This document shows positions 1 through 8,980 of a DNA stretch of 64,000 bases, piece by piece. The notes beneath the pieces are model-generated. The model had not been told where the DNA came from, did not search any database, and saw only the letters and a list, made by a program, of their open reading frames with translations. A program made the position numbers and the translations under genes. The first letter of the stretch is position 1, and every line of letters starts with the position of its first letter. The stretch is from CAVRQM01 sp963756975. GTDB taxonomy: Bacteria; Pseudomonadota; Alphaproteobacteria; Acetobacterales; Acetobacteraceae. Where the stretch lies: NCBI GenBank assembly GCA_963756975.1, contig CAVWPS010000002.1:1178001-1242000 (forward strand), read 5' to 3'.

Positions 1-1
1 G

Positions 2-2660
2 AACAGCGGCACGATCGCGCTGCACGGCAACAGCTACAACACCGACCTCATCGTCGGCGGCGCATCCGTGACGCTGACCGGCGGCGGCTCGGTGGCGCTC
101 AGCACCAGCGGCAACAACCGGATCTACGGCACGGCGGCGTCCAACATCCTCGACAACGTCAACAACACCATCGCGGGCGGCGGCCAGCTCGGGGCCGGGC
201 AGCTCACGTTCACGAACGGTGCCGCGGGCGTGGTCGACGCGAACGCGGCGGCGCAGCTCATGCTCAACACCGGCACGAACACGGTGACCAACGCGGGCCT
301 GCTCGAAGCGACGGCGGGCGGCGGCGGCCTGGCGATCCTGAGCCGCGTCGCCAACACCGGGACGGTCGCGGCGGCCGGCGCCGCCGTTTTCCTGGACAGC
401 GGATCGAGCATCGCCGGCGGCACCGTCGCCGGCACCGGCGGCTCGGCGGTCGTCGTGCTGTACGGCAACACCGGCACGCTCGACGGGTCGGGGGCGGCGG
501 TCACCCTCACCGGAACCGTGTCCGTCAACGATAACGGCACGCTCGACCTGCTCGGCGCGATCCACAACACCGGCACGATCCAGTTCAACGCCAACAGCTA
601 CAACACCGACCTGATCGCGGGCAGCGGCACGGTCGCGCTGACCGGCGGTGGCACGATCGCGCTGAGCAACGCCGGCAACAACCGGCTCTATGGCAGCGCC
701 GCGGGCAACGTGCTCGACAATATCGACAACACGATCGCCGGCGGCGGCCAGCTCGGCGCGGGGCAGCTCACCCTCGTCAACGCCGCCGCCGGCACGATCG
801 ACGCGAACGCGGCGGCGCAGCTGGTGCTGAACACCGGGGCGGGCACGGTCACCAACGCGGGCTTGCTGGAGGCGAGTGCGGGCGGCGGCGGCCTGGTGAT
901 CCAAAGCCGCATCGCCAATACCGGGCTGATCGCCGCGGCGGGTGCGAACGTGTATCTCGACAGCGGGGCGGCGATCGCGGGCGGCACGATGTCGTCGAGC
1001 AACGGGGCGAGCTTCGTCGTGCTGTTCGGCAATACCGGCACGCTCGACGGGTCCGCGGGCCTGACGAACAGCGGCACCGTCACCCTCAACGACAACGGCA
1101 CGCTCGATCTGCTCGGGACGCTGACCAACCAGGGCACGATCGCCCTGAACGGCAACAGCTACAACACCGACCTGATCGCCGGCAGCGCCACCACGACGCT
1201 GACCGGCGGCGGTGCCGTGGCGCTCAGCGACAGCCTCGATAACCGCATCTACGGCGGGGCGGGCACGAACACGCTGGTCGACGTCAACAACGTCATCGCC
1301 GGCGGCGGCAACATCTTCCAGCTTGCGTCGCTGGTGAACCAGACGACGATCGACGCGACCGGCAACGCCGGGATCGTCATCTCCGGCATCACCGGCGGCG
1401 TCCAGAACAGCGGCCTGCTGGAGGCGACGGGCGCGGGCGGATTGGTGCTGCGCGGGGTCACGGTGCTGAACCACACCACGGCCGCGACCGACGGGATCGT
1501 GTCGGCGGCGGGCGGCAACGTGTACCTGCAATCGGGTGCCGTCATCGCCGGCGGCACGGTCACCAGCACCGGCACCGCCTCGCTCGTCGTGCAGTACGGC
1601 AACACCGGCGTACTCGACGGGTCGGCGACGTCGCTGATCAACAACGGCCTCGTCAGCGTCAACGATAACGGCACGCTCGATCTGCTCGGCACGATCGTCA
1701 ACCACGGCACGATCGGGCTGTTCGGCAACAGCTACAACACCGACCTGGTCGCCGGCACGGCGACGACGACGCTGACCGGCAATGGCGCGCTCGCGCTGAG
1801 CGACAGCGCCAACAACCGCGTCTACGGCGCGGCACAGGCCGACACGCTGGTCAACCTCGACAACACGATCACCGGCGGCGGCCAGTTCCTGCAGCTCACC
1901 GCGCTGGTCAACGACGCCACGATCGACGCGACCGGCAACGCGGGCTTCACGTTCTCCGGCCTCACGAACGGCATCCAGAACAGCGGCCTGCTCGAGGCGA
2001 CCGGTGCCGGCGGGCTCGCGCTGCGCGGGATCACGGCGTTCGACACCACAGCCGGGATCGTCCTCGCGTCCGGCGGCAACGTCTATCTCCAGAACGGCGG
2101 CGGGATCGCCGGCGGCACGATCGAGAGCCGGGGGGCATCGGCGATCGTGGTGCAGGGCGGCAACGGCGGCACGCTCGACGGGTCGTCGGCCCTGCTCACC
2201 AACACCGGCGCGGTCACCGTCAACGATAACGGCAACCTCGAACTGCTCGGGCGGATCGCGAACCGGGGCACGATCGGCCTCGGCGCGAACAGCTATTACA
2301 CCTCGCTCGTGATCGGCGGCTCGGTGACGCTGACCGGCGGCGGCGTGGTGGCGCTGAGCGACAGCGCCAACAACCGCGTCTACGCGACGGCCGCGAACGG
2401 CGTGCTCGACAACGTCGACAACACCATCACCGGCGGCGGGCAGTTCGGCCTCGGGCAGCTCGAACTGGTCAACGCGGGCACGATCGACGCGACCGGTGGC
2501 AACGCGCTCGACCTGAGCGTGTCCGGCACCGCGACCAACAGCGGCCTGATGACCGCCACCGGCGCGGGCGGGCTGGTGTTCCAGACCGGCACCTACAGCA
2601 ACACGGGCACGATCGCGGCCGGCGACGGCAGCCACGTCACCTTCGCCAGCGGAACGGCGC
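2..2660 (+). repeat. Tandem coding repeats of 561-573 bp
   Basis: The motif NSYNTDLI, or NSYYTSLV in the last copy, recurs with its first codon at about 29, 593, 1154, 1727 and 2288. Spacings are 564, 561, 573 and 561 bp (188, 187, 191 and 187 residues). Each unit carries the same order of submotifs: TLTGGG, NNRxYG, DNxxTIxGGGQ, a TIDA segment, NSGLLEAT, a VYLxSG segment, NTGTLDG and NDNGTLDLLG. Units are diverged in sequence but their length is conserved. They lie inside one gene and are not intergenic. Confidence 0.85.
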
Positions 2661-4099
2661 TGACCAACCAGTCCGGGGCCGTGCTGACCGGCGGCACCTA
2701 CGAGGCCGTCGATCAGGGTCACGGCGCGACGCTCACCTTCACCGGGTCCGCGATCACCACCGACGCCGCGACGATCATCCTGTCCGGCACCGCGTCCGCG
2801 ATCGCCACCGGCACGACCGCGATCGAAGCGAGCCTGACCACCATCGCCGCGCATGGCCGGTTGCAACTGCTGAACGGGCGCAATTACACGAGCGCGCTCG
2901 CGCTGAACGATTTCGGCACGCTGACGCTGGCCGGCGGGACGCTCACCACCAAATCGCTGACCGACCGGCTGGGCTCGACCCTGACCGGTTTCGGCACCGT
3001 CGCGAGCGGCCTGTACAGCCTCGGCTCGATCGTCGCCACCGGCGGCACGCTCGATCTGAAGGGCAACGACACGATCGCGGGCGCGGTGTCCGGCACCGGC
3101 ACGCTCACGCTCGACCATGGCAGGGATGCGATCGGAACGACCGCGCCGGTCACCGTCGCCGAGATCGCGCTGATCAACGCGGCGACGCTGAACCTCACGA
3201 AGTCGCTGAGTTTCGCGAACACGTTCGACATCGTGGGCCGCGGAACCGTCTCCGGCGTCGGCACCTACACGAACGCCGGGGTGTTCGAGCAGACCGGCAC
3301 CGGATCGGCCACCGTTTCGGCGGCATTCGTCAACAACGGCACGATTTCGGTCGCGGCCGGCGGGGCGCTCGCCTTCACCGGCGGGCTGACCAATAACGGC
3401 GTCATCGCCGTCAACGGCGCCGTCGCCGACACGGCGGCGCTGACCGGCGGCACGCTCGACATCGGCCCGAAAGGCGCCTCGGCCACGATCGGCAGCGCCG
3501 CCGGAACCGGCCCGAGCACGGTCGCGGCCCTGGCGCTGGCGGGCGGCAAACTGAACACCAGCGGCACGGTCCTGACCGTCACCGGCGACTACACCAACAC
3601 GGCGAGCGGCGTCGGCAACAGGTACAACGCGTTCGCCAACGTCACCGGCACGATCGACGGCCAGGGCACGCAGCTGACGGTGGTCGGCGTGAACGGGACC
3701 ACGATCACCGACGTGAACGGACAGCTCACGATCACCGTCGCCCCGCACGGCACGGCGAGTTTCGTGATCGAGAACACCGGCGCGTCCGGCTCGGCGGCGC
3801 TGCGCGGGGCGCTGCAGACGACCGCCGGCGGGGGCACCATCAATGGCAACCAGCTCTCTGGCTCGGGGGTGACGGCCGGCAATTACGGCCCGATCGCGGC
3901 CGGCGGTTCGAGCGGCGTGTACACCATCGCCTACAAGGGCGGCACGCTCGCCAACGAGGCGATCCACATCGCGTCCGACTTCGCCAACGTGGCCGGGCTT
4001 ACGATCGACATCGTCGCGCAGGCCCCGGCTGCTTCGGCGATGGCGGCCATGGCGCGCGAGCAGGTCCGGCCTGACCTGCTCGCGATCCACCACAGCTAA
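2..4099 (+). CDS. Giant repeat-rich surface or secreted protein, 5' end outside window
   Basis: The reading frame is already open at base 2 and encodes about 1365 residues, so the N-terminus and any secretion signal lie outside the window. The protein is almost entirely Gly, Ala, Thr, Asn and Ser with short strand-turn patterns such as NTGTLDG, NDNGTLDLLG and NSYNTDLI. This composition is typical of beta-helix adhesin or autotransporter-passenger proteins. Repeat units of 187-191 residues occupy the first two thirds. The last part is less regular and ends in a small domain rich in Gly and Asn. I see no C-terminal beta-barrel, LPXTG or PEP-CTERM signal, so the secretion route is unknown. Two GT61 glycosyltransferase genes follow directly and could modify it; that link is inferred from position only. 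Cys is absent from the visible part, which fits an extracellular protein. Confidence 0.75.
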   Translation, partial: NSGTIALHGNSYNTDLIVGGASVTLTGGGSVALSTSGNNRIYGTAASNILDNVNNTIAGGGQLGAGQLTFTNGAAGVVDANAAAQLMLNTGTNTVTNAGLLEATAGGGGLAILSRVANTGTVAAAGAAVFLDSGSSIAGGTVAGTGGSAVVVLYGNTGTLDGSGAAVTLTGTVSVNDNGTLDLLGAIHNTGTIQFNANSYNTDLIAGSGTVALTGGGTIALSNAGNNRLYGSAAGNVLDNIDNTIAGGGQLGAGQLTLVNAAAGTIDANAAAQLVLNTGAGTVTNAGLLEASAGGGGLVIQSRIANTGLIAAAGANVYLDSGAAIAGGTMSSSNGASFVVLFGNTGTLDGSAGLTNSGTVTLNDNGTLDLLGTLTNQGTIALNGNSYNTDLIAGSATTTLTGGGAVALSDSLDNRIYGGAGTNTLVDVNNVIAGGGNIFQLASLVNQTTIDATGNAGIVISGITGGVQNSGLLEATGAGGLVLRGVTVLNHTTAATDGIVSAAGGNVYLQSGAVIAGGTVTSTGTASLVVQYGNTGVLDGSATSLINNGLVSVNDNGTLDLLGTIVNHGTIGLFGNSYNTDLVAGTATTTLTGNGALALSDSANNRVYGAAQADTLVNLDNTITGGGQFLQLTALVNDATIDATGNAGFTFSGLTNGIQNSGLLEATGAGGLALRGITAFDTTAGIVLASGGNVYLQNGGGIAGGTIESRGASAIVVQGGNGGTLDGSSALLTNTGAVTVNDNGNLELLGRIANRGTIGLGANSYYTSLVIGGSVTLTGGGVVALSDSANNRVYATAANGVLDNVDNTITGGGQFGLGQLELVNAGTIDATGGNALDLSVSGTATNSGLMTATGAGGLVFQTGTYSNTGTIAAGDGSHVTFASGTALTNQSGAVLTGGTYEAVDQGHGATLTFTGSAITTDAATIILSGTASAIATGTTAIEASLTTIAAHGRLQLLNGRNYTSALALNDFGTLTLAGGTLTTKSLTDRLGSTLTGFGTVASGLYSLGSIVATGGTLDLKGNDTIAGAVSGTGTLTLDHGRDAIGTTAPVTVAEIALINAATLNLTKSLSFANTFDIVGRGTVSGVGTYTNAGVFEQTGTGSATVSAAFVNNGTISVAAGGALAFTGGLTNNGVIAVNGAVADTAALTGGTLDIGPKGASATIGSAAGTGPSTVAALALAGGKLNTSGTVLTVTGDYTNTASGVGNRYNAFANVTGTIDGQGTQLTVVGVNGTTITDVNGQLTITVAPHGTASFVIENTGASGSAALRGALQTTAGGGTINGNQLSGSGVTAGNYGPIAAGGSSGVYTIAYKGGTLANEAIHIASDFANVAGLTIDIVAQAPAASAMAAMAREQVRPDLLAIHHS

Positions 4100-4135
4100 A
4101 CCGGGTCGGCACGGACGCGGGTGCTTGACGCTGGA

Positions 4136-5281
4136 TCAACAAGAAGCTTGATCCGGCGTCGGGGCCTGCGTTGCGGCCGCCTCGAGCAGGCGATCCAGCA
4201 TCGTCGTAAACCGACCGGGGTCTATGACGAAGGAATTGCGTCCCTGCGCCAGCGCCGTCGTGCAGCGGCCGGCCATTTCGGCGTAGCGCACCCCGACATG
4301 CGCGGAGATATCCCAGAACATCGGCTCGGGCAGGTCGCCCGGTGTCAAAATCAGCGCCGTGGCCCCGGCGGTCGCGAAAACGAGGTTGGCCATGCCGGCC
4401 CCCTTCACGCCCACCACGAAAGCCGCCTCGCGGAACAAGGACGCCTGTTCGTCGATCGACAGCAGATGGGGGCGCACGACGGCAAATCCGCGCGCGGCGC
4501 AAACCGCGACGATGTCGTCCTCGTTGTCGAGCTTGCGCGACGCGGCCGGACCCCGCGAGATGAACAGCCGTCGCACGCCGGCGGGCCGCGCCGCGGTCCG
4601 CCGCACCATGGCCGAACGCAGCATCGCCAGGCTCTCGGGCCGCTTCCAGACCGCCGGGAAATGCACCGGCGAGACGTAGTGAAGCTCGTCAAAGCGCCAC
4701 ATCTCCGAATCCGGGTGCTCCACGACGGGAATACCCGGTGCGAGCACCGCGAGGATGTCGCGGGCGACCGCGCGCAACGCGGGGTCGTCGAACCGGGTAA
4801 TCACGATCTGCCAGCCCGCCGGCAACGCGATCCGGTCGGCCAGCGTCACCAGCGCGGCGGCATCGACAAGGAAGTGGGCGAAGTTCTGTGCCCATGGACG
4901 CTTCGCGAGGAGCGACGGCACGGTGACGACCTGATACCGCGCGGGTTTCAGGTGATAACCCGGCCCCGCCGCGTCGCGCTCAAGCCCATCGGGCACGTTG
5001 CCGGGCACCACGAACTCCAGCGCCGCCTCGCGGACGATCCGGCCGTTGGCGGTGATGACGGTTCCCTGTCCGACCACGACGGCACGGCGGAAGACGTGGT
5101 GCGTGACGGCGCGAAACTCCGGCTCGGTTTGGACCAGGATGTTTTCGAGCCATGTGCGCCACGACGGCCCCATCTCAGCCAGATCGAGTGCGACCGGCGG
5201 CGCGCGCCGGTATCGGCACGGGGGCAGAATCGTCGTGGATCGGCCGAGATCGGCGAGCGGCGCGACGGTCAGGTCCTGCAT
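4136..5281 (-). CDS. GT61-family glycosyltransferase (DUF563)
   Basis: This 381-residue protein fits the GT61 family, cytoplasmic or membrane-associated sugar transferases often found beside polysaccharide or glycoprotein genes. The C-terminal half has the family order: an RLFISRG strand, an acidic stretch (LDNEDD), then VGVKGAGMANLVF followed by a strand rich in hydrophobic residues. In most family members the glycine loop reads HGAGL; here the His is Lys (VKGAGM), which may change donor binding or activity. No signal peptide or membrane helix is obvious. The start is the ATG at 5281, which has no good ribosome binding site. It faces away from a second GT61 gene across 152 bp and ends close to the giant repeat protein, so glycosylation of that protein or of a surface polysaccharide is a reasonable but unproven role. 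Confidence 0.8.
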   Translation of the reverse strand: MQDLTVAPLADLGRSTTILPPCRYRRAPPVALDLAEMGPSWRTWLENILVQTEPEFRAVTHHVFRRAVVVGQGTVITANGRIVREAALEFVVPGNVPDGLERDAAGPGYHLKPARYQVVTVPSLLAKRPWAQNFAHFLVDAAALVTLADRIALPAGWQIVITRFDDPALRAVARDILAVLAPGIPVVEHPDSEMWRFDELHYVSPVHFPAVWKRPESLAMLRSAMVRRTAARPAGVRRLFISRGPAASRKLDNEDDIVAVCAARGFAVVRPHLLSIDEQASLFREAAFVVGVKGAGMANLVFATAGATALILTPGDLPEPMFWDISAHVGVRYAEMAGRCTTALAQGRNSFVIDPGRFTTMLDRLLEAAATQAPTPDQASC

Positions 5282-5353
5282 CGTTCTGGGATCATGCTGC
5301 GTGTCGACACGACCGTCACCCCCTTCGCCAGCCCCAGCGAAGACGCGGCGACG

Positions 5354-5374
5354 GTCGCCACCGATCGTGGCGAC
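5354..5374. promoter_or_regulatory. Perfect 8-bp dyad between divergent GT61 genes
   Basis: GTCGCCAC and GTGGCGAC flank a 5-base spacer, giving a perfect 21-base dyad in the 152-bp divergent spacer. An A+T-rich patch (GTTTTAAC) follows at about 5381. It could be a regulator operator shared by both genes or a transcript hairpin; sequence alone does not decide. Confidence 0.35.
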
Positions 5375-5433
5375 GTGTAGGTTTTAACCCAATCGGGCGC
5401 GCTGACGTCCCACGGGACGGGTGAACGGATGTC

Positions 5434-6582
5434 GTGATCACGCGCTTCAAACTGCTCGGGCTGGACGAGGCGGTCGACCGGGGACAGGAGCTTCGCGCCT
5501 CGGGCGGTCCCGACGTCAGACGCCTGGAAGACTACGCCCATGCGAGCGTGACACTGCCGCCGATTGCGTATGGCGGAACCGACGGCGTGTCCGACGAGGC
5601 GGTGGTCCGGATGGTGCGGTCGGCGACCCCGTCCCCGGTCGGGCGCAACCCCGCGTACATCGTGGCCAACGCGGTGGTCAGGTTCCGCTACGGGTTCGTG
5701 ACCGCCGGCGACGTGCTGTTCCGCGACAGCCTTTGGCACGCGCCGTTCCACGCGATCGAGGGCGCGCGCGTGCACGACGATGGGACGGTCGATCTGCCCG
5801 ACCGGCGACCGGACCGCGTGCTGCCGGCGGCGACGCGGCTGATGTCGTGCCATGTCGACAGCTACTACCACTGGCTCATGGACGTGCTGGCCCAATACAA
5901 TCCGGCAGCCGCGACCGTGCCGGACGGACACGGTGCCGGTCGGCCGCTGACGGTGCTCGTGCCGGCGCTCGACCAGCCGTTCAAGCGTGAGACGATGGCG
6001 TTGCTGGGCGTGACCGCGCGGACCCACGAGGAGATCGCCGGGGATGCGACGGTCGCCGTCGAACGCCTGGTGATGAAGCCGGCCGTGCCGATGCCGCACC
6101 CGCGCCAGATGGCCAATTTCGACGCGATCCGGAGCGCGGCGCTGGCCGGTAATAGCGCGCCGGGCCCATCCCGGCTCTACATCACCCGTCTGGACGCGAG
6201 CAGCCGCCGGATGGAGAACGAGGCCGCGGTGATCGCCTTGGTGCGGGCGTCCGGCTTCACCGTCGTCTCGCTCACCGGCAGGCCAGTCGCCGATCAGGTG
6301 CGGCTGTTCGCGGGTGCGACGCACATCGTCGCCCCGCACGGGGCCGGGCTGTCGAACCTGCTGTTCTGCCGCGCCGGAACCCGCGTTCTGGAGCTGATGA
6401 TGGACGGCTACCTGCAATGGTCGTTCCGCCACATCTGCGCGGTGCGAGGCCTGACCTACGGGTGCGTGTTCGGCCAGATGACCCAGCCCCGCCGGGACTG
6501 GATCCACGACAATGAATGGGCCGTGCCGCTCGACGGTCTCCGGACCGCGTTGCGCGATCCGGCGTTCGCCGGCGTCAGCTGA
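5434..6582 (+). CDS. GT61-family glycosyltransferase (DUF563)
   Basis: This is a second GT61 protein of 382 residues, diverged from the one on the opposite strand. It has the canonical motifs: RLYITR, a following acidic segment (RMENEAAV), then VAPHGAGLSNLLF with the His kept, and a final strand (RVLELM). A run resembling HVDSYYHWLMDVL in the middle matches the conserved SYYHW-type segment of the family. No signal peptide is visible. The start is a GTG at 5434. Its last 8 bases overlap the convergent dienelactone-hydrolase-like gene. The substrate is unknown. Because the neighbouring paralogue has lost the loop His and this one has not, this copy is the better candidate for an active enzyme. 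Confidence 0.85.
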   Translation: MITRFKLLGLDEAVDRGQELRASGGPDVRRLEDYAHASVTLPPIAYGGTDGVSDEAVVRMVRSATPSPVGRNPAYIVANAVVRFRYGFVTAGDVLFRDSLWHAPFHAIEGARVHDDGTVDLPDRRPDRVLPAATRLMSCHVDSYYHWLMDVLAQYNPAAATVPDGHGAGRPLTVLVPALDQPFKRETMALLGVTARTHEEIAGDATVAVERLVMKPAVPMPHPRQMANFDAIRSAALAGNSAPGPSRLYITRLDASSRRMENEAAVIALVRASGFTVVSLTGRPVADQVRLFAGATHIVAPHGAGLSNLLFCRAGTRVLELMMDGYLQWSFRHICAVRGLTYGCVFGQMTQPRRDWIHDNEWAVPLDGLRTALRDPAFAGVS

Positions 6583-7282
6583 TTTCGGCGAACAGCGCCA
6601 GCATCGACGCCCACGACCGCGCGTCGGCATCGGCGTCGTAGCGGGCCAGCTCCGGGCGGCCGACCCGGTCCGCGTGCTTGTTGGTGAAGCTGTGCCGTAC
6701 GCCGCCGTAGATGTGCATCTGCCAGTCGACCTTCGCCGCCCGCATCTCCGCCTCGAACGCGGCGCGCTGCTCGGGCGGGATCGCCGGGTCGTCGGCCCCG
6801 ATCATGACCAGGATTTTGGCCCGGATGTTCTTCGCGTCCTCCGGCTGCGTCGTCGCGAGGCCGCTATGGAAGCCGCACACCGCCGCGATCGCGGCACCGC
6901 CGCGCGCCAGCTCCAGCGCCATCGTGCCGCCGAAGCAGTAGCCGATCGCCATGACCCTCGCCGGATCGACGTCGTGCGCGAGCAGCGCGTCCATGCCGCC
7001 CTGCGAGCGTGCGCGGATCCGCCCGGGGTTCTGGCGGATCGGTGCCAGCAGACCGAGCGCCTCGTCGAGATCGGTGACCAGTTTCGCCTCGCCGTGCAGG
7101 TCGCAGGCCAGAGCGGTGAAACCCAGTTCGGACAGCTTTCGCGCGCGTTCGCGGGCGTTTTCCGACAGGCCGAACGCCTCCGGGAACACCAGCACGCCGG
7201 GCCGCTTGCCGCCGCCGGCGCCGACATAAAGGTCGCCACGCATGGTCAGGCCGTCGGCCTGGTAGGTCACGGTCTCGGGCAT
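6575..7282 (-). CDS. Dienelactone hydrolase family protein
   Basis: This is a 235-residue alpha/beta hydrolase. The nucleophile elbow is GYCFGG with Cys116, as in dienelactone hydrolases, where Cys replaces the usual Ser. The acid lies in the GADDPAIP loop (Asp164 or Asp165) and the base is His197 in GVRHSFTN. Family members hydrolyse lactones or esters in the cytoplasm; the substrate cannot be told here. The start is the ATG at 7282 because GGAGG sits 8 bases upstream. An open frame extends further upstream but runs through ccmI in another frame. It lies 14 bp after ccmI on the same strand, so it is probably transcribed with the cytochrome c maturation genes, although nothing suggests a role in heme attachment. 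Confidence 0.88.
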   Translation of the reverse strand: MPETVTYQADGLTMRGDLYVGAGGGKRPGVLVFPEAFGLSENARERARKLSELGFTALACDLHGEAKLVTDLDEALGLLAPIRQNPGRIRARSQGGMDALLAHDVDPARVMAIGYCFGGTMALELARGGAAIAAVCGFHSGLATTQPEDAKNIRAKILVMIGADDPAIPPEQRAAFEAEMRAAKVDWQMHIYGGVRHSFTNKHADRVGRPELARYDADADARSWASMLALFAEIS

Positions 7283-7296
7283 CGAAACATCCTCCT

Positions 7297-8010
7297 TCAG
7301 GGCTGGCGCAACCGCTGCTCGGCGGCGGCCCGCCATGGCGCATTCCGGGCCCCCTCGGCAAGGGCGCGGGTGAACAGGGCGCGGCTGTCGGCGTCGACCC
7401 GGCCGTCGGCACGGGTGCGCGCCTCGGCCGCCAGCGCCGCGAGGTCGGGCTGGAACCGGATCTTTACCGCCCGCCGCCACGCATCCGCCGCCTCCGCCAC
7501 GTGCCCGCGCTCGATCTCGGTGTTGCCGAGCAGGATCCACCCCTGCCGCGCATCCTCCCCGTCCGGTTCGGCCGCGAGTTTTGCACGCGCCCGGGCGATC
7601 GTGGCGTCCGTCAGCGCGGGGTCGGCGGGGGTGGTTGCGGCCAGCCTCGCGGCCATCGGCTCGGCCGGCAGGTTCGGATGGCCTTTCAACGCATACAGCG
7701 CACCGGCACCGATCGGCAGCAGCACGCACGCGACGACGATCGGGACACGGCTGCCGGCACGGGACGGCGGCTCGCGCAGCCGGTCTGCGGCGAGCAGCCT
7801 CCGCTGCACCTCCAGCACCGCCGCGTCGTAATCGTCCGGCGCGATCCGCCCCGCGTCCCGTTCGCGAGACAATTCGGCGAGCTGCGCCCGGTGCAGGTCG
7901 AGCGCCGCCGCTCCCCGGTCCCGCTCCTCGTTGGGGCGGACCAGCACGGCCAGCAGGGGCAGCAGGGCGAGCAGGGTGAGCAGCGCCAACGCCAGAAGCG
8001 TCAGGGCCAT
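7297..8010 (-). CDS. ccmI: Cytochrome c maturation protein CcmI (CycH)
   Basis: This 237-residue protein has two predicted N-terminal membrane helices (residues 1-22 and about 95-115) flanking a segment that contains an EERD...LDLHRAQLAEL coiled stretch typical of CcmI. A periplasmic TPR-like part follows (WILLGNTEIERGHVAEAADAWRRA). CcmI chaperones apocytochrome c to the CcmFH heme lyase. The start is the ATG at 8010, whose A is also the last base of the ccmH stop (TGATG), which implies translational coupling. The protein is shorter than long CcmI forms of about 400 residues, with a reduced TPR domain. Confidence 0.85.
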   Translation of the reverse strand: MALTLLALALLTLLALLPLLAVLVRPNEERDRGAAALDLHRAQLAELSRERDAGRIAPDDYDAAVLEVQRRLLAADRLREPPSRAGSRVPIVVACVLLPIGAGALYALKGHPNLPAEPMAARLAATTPADPALTDATIARARAKLAAEPDGEDARQGWILLGNTEIERGHVAEAADAWRRAVKIRFQPDLAALAAEARTRADGRVDADSRALFTRALAEGARNAPWRAAAEQRLRQP

Positions 8011-8456
8011 CAGCCCCGCATCAGCTCCGACAGGCGGGCCTGCTCGGCCGCGTCGAGCGGCGCGGCGGGGGCCGGACGGCGGCGGTTCAGCAGGATCGCC
8101 CCGGCCGCCACGAACACCGCGATCAGCGGCGAGCCCCACAGGATCAGCGTCGACAGCCGGAACGGCGGGGACAGCCGGACGAAGTCGCCGTAGCGGGCCA
8201 CCATCCAGGCCGTGATCGCGCTGTCGCTATGCCCGGCGGCCACCTGCTCGCGGACGGCCTTCCGAAGATCGCGGGCGAGGTCGGCCCCGCTATCCTCGAT
8301 GCTTTCGTTCTGGCAGACGAGGCAGCGCAGTTCCCGCCCGATCGACACGGCTCGCGCTTCCGCCGCCGGGTCGCGGAGCGCCTCGGACGGGTCGGTGATG
8401 GCCCATGCCGGAATGGCCACGGCCATCGCCAAGACGAGCGTAAGTGCGCGGATCAC
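8010..8456 (-). CDS. ccmH: Cytochrome c maturation protein CcmH (CycL)
   Basis: This 148-residue protein has a signal peptide ending near AWA, then the CcmH signature RCLVCQNESIEDS with Cys45 and Cys48, and a C-terminal membrane anchor (about residues 105-125). The CxxC pair keeps the apocytochrome heme-binding cysteines reduced for heme ligation together with CcmF and CcmI. The GTG start at 8456 overlaps the ccmG stop as GTGA. A longer open frame upstream is only read-through of ccmG in the wrong frame. Confidence 0.92.
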   Translation of the reverse strand: MIRALTLVLAMAVAIPAWAITDPSEALRDPAAEARAVSIGRELRCLVCQNESIEDSGADLARDLRKAVREQVAAGHSDSAITAWMVARYGDFVRLSPPFRLSTLILWGSPLIAVFVAAGAILLNRRRPAPAAPLDAAEQARLSELMRG

Positions 8457-8980
8457 GCCGCCGCCCGCAGCGCCGGCAGCAATGCCTCGCGCACGGAATC
8501 CGCCGTCAGCGCCGACGTCCAGCGCCAGCGCACGATGCCGCCCGAAACGAGATAGGTTTCGGGCACGCCGGTGACGCCCCAGTCGATCGCGACGGTGCCG
8601 GTCGGGTCGGCGGTGCGGCGGGCGAACGGGTCGCCGTGGGTGGCGAGGAAGCGGTCGGTGTCGGCCGGACGGTCTTTCCAGGCGATGCCGATCAGGTCCG
8701 CCCCGGCGGCCTTGAGGTCCAGCAGCACGCCCGATTCCTCGATGCATGGCGCGCACCAGGAGGCGAAGAAGTTCACCAGCACCGGCCGTTTGGCGTCGCG
8801 CAGATCGGCGTCGGTCAGCCCGGCGAGCGCGAACGGCGGCGGTGGGTGGCCGATCAGCATCGACGGGACGCCGCGCGGATCGAATGTTCCCTTCTGCGCG
8901 CCCCTCAGCATGGCGAAGAACCCGGTGCCGGCCGCGACGGCCACGCCGAACGGGGCGAGCATCAGCCAGCGCCGGTTCAT
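8453..8980 (-). CDS. ccmG: Periplasmic thiol:disulfide oxidoreductase CcmG/DsbE
   Basis: This is a 175-residue thioredoxin-fold protein with one N-terminal membrane anchor (residues 5-24) and the active site WCAPC (Cys76, Cys79). A cis-Pro loop is present in GVPETYLV, where the GVPE element typical of CcmG is kept. It reduces apocytochrome c or CcmH in the periplasm, with electrons from CcdA or DsbD-type proteins; a DsbD-like gene lies about 20 kb away in this window. The ATG at 8980 overlaps the ccmF stop as ATGA. Confidence 0.93.
   Translation of the reverse strand: MNRRWLMLAPFGVAVAAGTGFFAMLRGAQKGTFDPRGVPSMLIGHPPPPFALAGLTDADLRDAKRPVLVNFFASWCAPCIEESGVLLDLKAAGADLIGIAWKDRPADTDRFLATHGDPFARRTADPTGTVAIDWGVTGVPETYLVSGGIVRWRWTSALTADSVREALLPALRAAA

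Noticed and set aside
68..4099. Repeats in the first gene as a CRISPR or intergenic array
   Set aside because: Units are over 560 bp, lie in one open frame and conserve protein motifs, so they are coding repeats.
3000..4099. Autotransporter beta-barrel at the C-terminus of the repeat protein
   Set aside because: The last 300 residues show no alternating amphipathic strands ending in an aromatic residue; the end is AIHHS.
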